Shown here piece by piece: positions 5,601 to 6,837 of a DNA stretch of 6,837 nucleotides. Source of the stretch: an uncultured Haloferula sp. (GTDB taxonomy: Bacteria > Verrucomicrobiota > Verrucomicrobiae > Verrucomicrobiales > Akkermansiaceae); assembly GCA_946885645.1 (NCBI GenBank), contig CAMPGU010000227.1, positions 1 through 6,837 of the forward strand. Direction: 5' to 3'. Position numbers and translations under genes: made by a program. The number at the start of each line of letters is the position of its first letter. Position 1 is the first letter of the stretch. The notes under the pieces were generated by a model. The model did no database searches, was not told where the DNA came from, and saw nothing but the letters and a program-made list of their open reading frames with translations.

Positions 5601-5616
5601 TTACAGGTCCGGAACG
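5591..5616 (+). other. small inverted repeat across the stop codon
   Basis: CGTTCCG (5591-5597) and CGGAACG (5610-5616) form a perfect 7-bp stem. The 12-base loop contains the TAG stop (5598-5600). It is followed by ATTTGA rather than a T run. It may add to the stronger hairpin eleven bases downstream in protecting the 3' end of the message. Confidence 0.35.
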
Positions 5617-5626
5617 ATTTGACCCC

Positions 5627-5661
5627 GCAGCCCTCCGGATTCGCAAGTTCCGGAGGGCTGC
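5627..5661 (+). terminator. perfect 13-bp hairpin terminator of the giant gene
   Basis: GCAGCCCTCCGGA (5627-5639) and TCCGGAGGGCTGC (5649-5661) are exact reverse complements around a 9-base loop. The stem starts 26 bases after the stop codon. The bases that follow (CTTGTCTCC, later TCTTTCCTCTTC) are pyrimidine-rich but lack a clean T run, so it may act as an imperfect intrinsic terminator or an mRNA 3'-end stabiliser. The hairpin stands 36 bases before the next ATG and argues against simple co-transcription. Confidence 0.7.
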
Positions 5662-5697
5662 CTTGTCTCCACGGTCTTTCCTCTTCACTCCTAGACG

Positions 5698-6837
5698 ATG
5701 GCATTGCGACTCTCCGCCCTCCTCGGGCTCCTTTTGAGCGGGTGGCTTCTTTTCCAGAAGGCCACGGGCTCCATTACCTATCTCGTCGGTTGTGGAGCAG
5801 GATCCGGCTGCGCGAACGTGCTGGGTTCCCGCTGGTCCCAATGGTTCCTCATCCCCGTCAGTGCGCTTTCCCTGCTCCTCTACGCGGCCTTGCTTTTCTT
5901 CACTTTCAAGCCCCGGCGGTTCCCGATGCTCGCAATCGGCACCTGCCTGGCGGGCGCCGCGGTCTGGTTCGCGATCGTCCAAGCCTTCATCATCCGCAGC
6001 TTCTGCCCCTGGTGCCTCGCGGCTCATCTCATCGGGATCACGTGCGCGATCCTGATTTTCCGCCGCCAGCCGGGAAGCCCCTCGGCTCCCGCGAAGCCCG
6101 GTGTTCTGGCCGGGCTCGCGGCCACCGGCATCCTCATCATCGGCCAGATCGCCGGTCCCGTGCCCGACACCCACGAGGAATCGAACCTCGTTCTCGGGGA
6201 ACCCGCGCCTGCCGCTCCGGCACAGCAGGATAGCGGCCCCATCCACTCACGCGGGGAAGGGCGCAAGGCCACCTTCCTCGGCAACAAGCAATACAATGCC
6301 ACCGCCCTTCCCCATCTCGGCAACGCGGACGCCCCGCACGTGGTGGTGAAATATTACGACTACGCCTGCGATTCCTGCCGAGATCTCCACGAGGACCTGG
6401 AAGCCCTCATGCAAAAGCATCCCGGCAAGTTCTGCGTCATCCTCCTTCCCTGCCCGATCAACCGCGCCTGCAATCCCCACGTCCCGCAGCATCTCGAGAA
6501 TCACGCCAATTCCTGTGAACTCGCCCGCCTCGCTCTCGCCTGCTGGCGCACCGACCCCGCCTCCTTCCCTGCCGTCCACCACGCGCTCTTCGCCCGGCCC
6601 GTGCCCGATCTGCCGAAGGCCTGGGAAGTGGTAAGGCCCCTGATGAAGAAACCGCTGCCGCCCGATGCGCTGGAAGATCCGTGGGTCGCCGAAGTGCTCG
6701 CCGCCGACGCCGAGGACTACAAGCGGGTGAACATCACCAACAGCGGCCAGCCGAACTACCTCATGCCGAAGCTGCTGGTCGGCGGCACGCGCATGCTGCA
6801 CGGCGTGACGAAGAGCCGTGAGATCCTCTTCAAGGCC
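5698..6837 (+). CDS. VKOR-thioredoxin fusion, periplasmic disulfide-forming enzyme (3' end outside window)
   Basis: An open frame of 380 codons running off the right edge. Residues 1-151 form a bacterial vitamin K epoxide reductase domain with about five membrane segments (3-19, 49-68, 74-98, 104-121, 133-151). All catalytic landmarks are present: the loop pair Cys32 and Cys38 (GCGAGSGC), Ser44, and the quinone-side CPWC at 103-106. Residues about 200-380 are a DsbA/thioredoxin-like domain with CDSC at 224-227, a CPINRACNPH stretch (252-261), and Pro357 before KLLVGG as the probable cis-proline. In known fusions, the VKOR part reoxidises the thioredoxin part using quinone, driving disulfide formation outside the cytoplasm. 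It therefore replaces the DsbB-DsbA pair in one chain. Extra cysteines (246, 252, 258, 273, 282) are numerous. The ATG is the first codon for initiation after an in-frame TAG at 5692-5694; there is no Shine-Dalgarno. Known relatives end soon after this point. Confidence 0.9.
   Translation, partial: MALRLSALLGLLLSGWLLFQKATGSITYLVGCGAGSGCANVLGSRWSQWFLIPVSALSLLLYAALLFFTFKPRRFPMLAIGTCLAGAAVWFAIVQAFIIRSFCPWCLAAHLIGITCAILIFRRQPGSPSAPAKPGVLAGLAATGILIIGQIAGPVPDTHEESNLVLGEPAPAAPAQQDSGPIHSRGEGRKATFLGNKQYNATALPHLGNADAPHVVVKYYDYACDSCRDLHEDLEALMQKHPGKFCVILLPCPINRACNPHVPQHLENHANSCELARLALACWRTDPASFPAVHHALFARPVPDLPKAWEVVRPLMKKPLPPDALEDPWVAEVLAADAEDYKRVNITNSGQPNYLMPKLLVGGTRMLHGVTKSREILFKA

Noticed and set aside
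5515..6246. 243-codon minus-strand and 204-codon + shadow frames over the VKOR gene
   Set aside because: The + frame beginning at 5698 has all VKOR and thioredoxin catalytic motifs in order and stays open to the window end. The others are charged, motif-free shadows.

Overview
The window is a GC-rich bacterial segment carrying four genes, all on the + strand. I infer a member of the Verrucomicrobiota (perhaps near Luteolibacter or Haloferula). The reasons are a very large secreted protein with bacterial thrombospondin type 3 (TSP3) calcium-binding repeats, the C-terminal domain around 'YQLRRSTDL...FYKIQ' that recurs on exported proteins of that phylum, and start codons mostly without Shine-Dalgarno sequences. 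The assignment rests on protein style only; there is no rRNA or other marker here.

Layout: (a) 1-326 has no convincing gene, but holds a small terminator-like hairpin at its left end and a foldable leader before the first gene. (b) 327-1175 encodes an exported protein with a helical middle and a C-terminal half resembling the AbfB (CBM42-type) arabinose-binding beta-trefoil domain. (c) 1285-1785 encodes a GNAT acetyltransferase closely resembling E. coli YafP. (d) 1786-2030 is a markedly AT-richer promoter region with a clean 7+5+7 dyad next to a TATATA box. (e) 2031-5600 encodes a 1189-residue secreted modular protein, arranged almost symmetrically: M module, TSP3 array, discoidin-like domain, TSP3 array, discoidin-like domain, TSP3 array, second M-like module, C-terminal domain. 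(f) A perfect 13-bp hairpin separates it from (g) 5698-6837, an integral-membrane VKOR domain fused to a periplasmic thioredoxin/DsbA-like domain. This last gene is cut by the window edge.

How the genes may relate: the two proteins with binding domains (the AbfB-like protein and the giant TSP3/discoidin protein) look like extracytoplasmic, possibly glycan-facing, proteins with no visible catalytic domain. The VKOR-Trx fusion is a self-contained disulfide-forming enzyme acting in the same compartment. A striking detail is that every cysteine in the mature giant protein lies in one of three adjacent Cys-Cys pairs, placed at equivalent positions in its modules, so it is a plausible but untested client of an oxidising pathway. 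The terminator-like hairpin argues that the giant gene and the VKOR gene are separate transcription units, so functional linkage is only suggested by proximity. The GNAT gene appears unrelated to the others. No mobile element, CRISPR array, tRNA or rRNA was seen.
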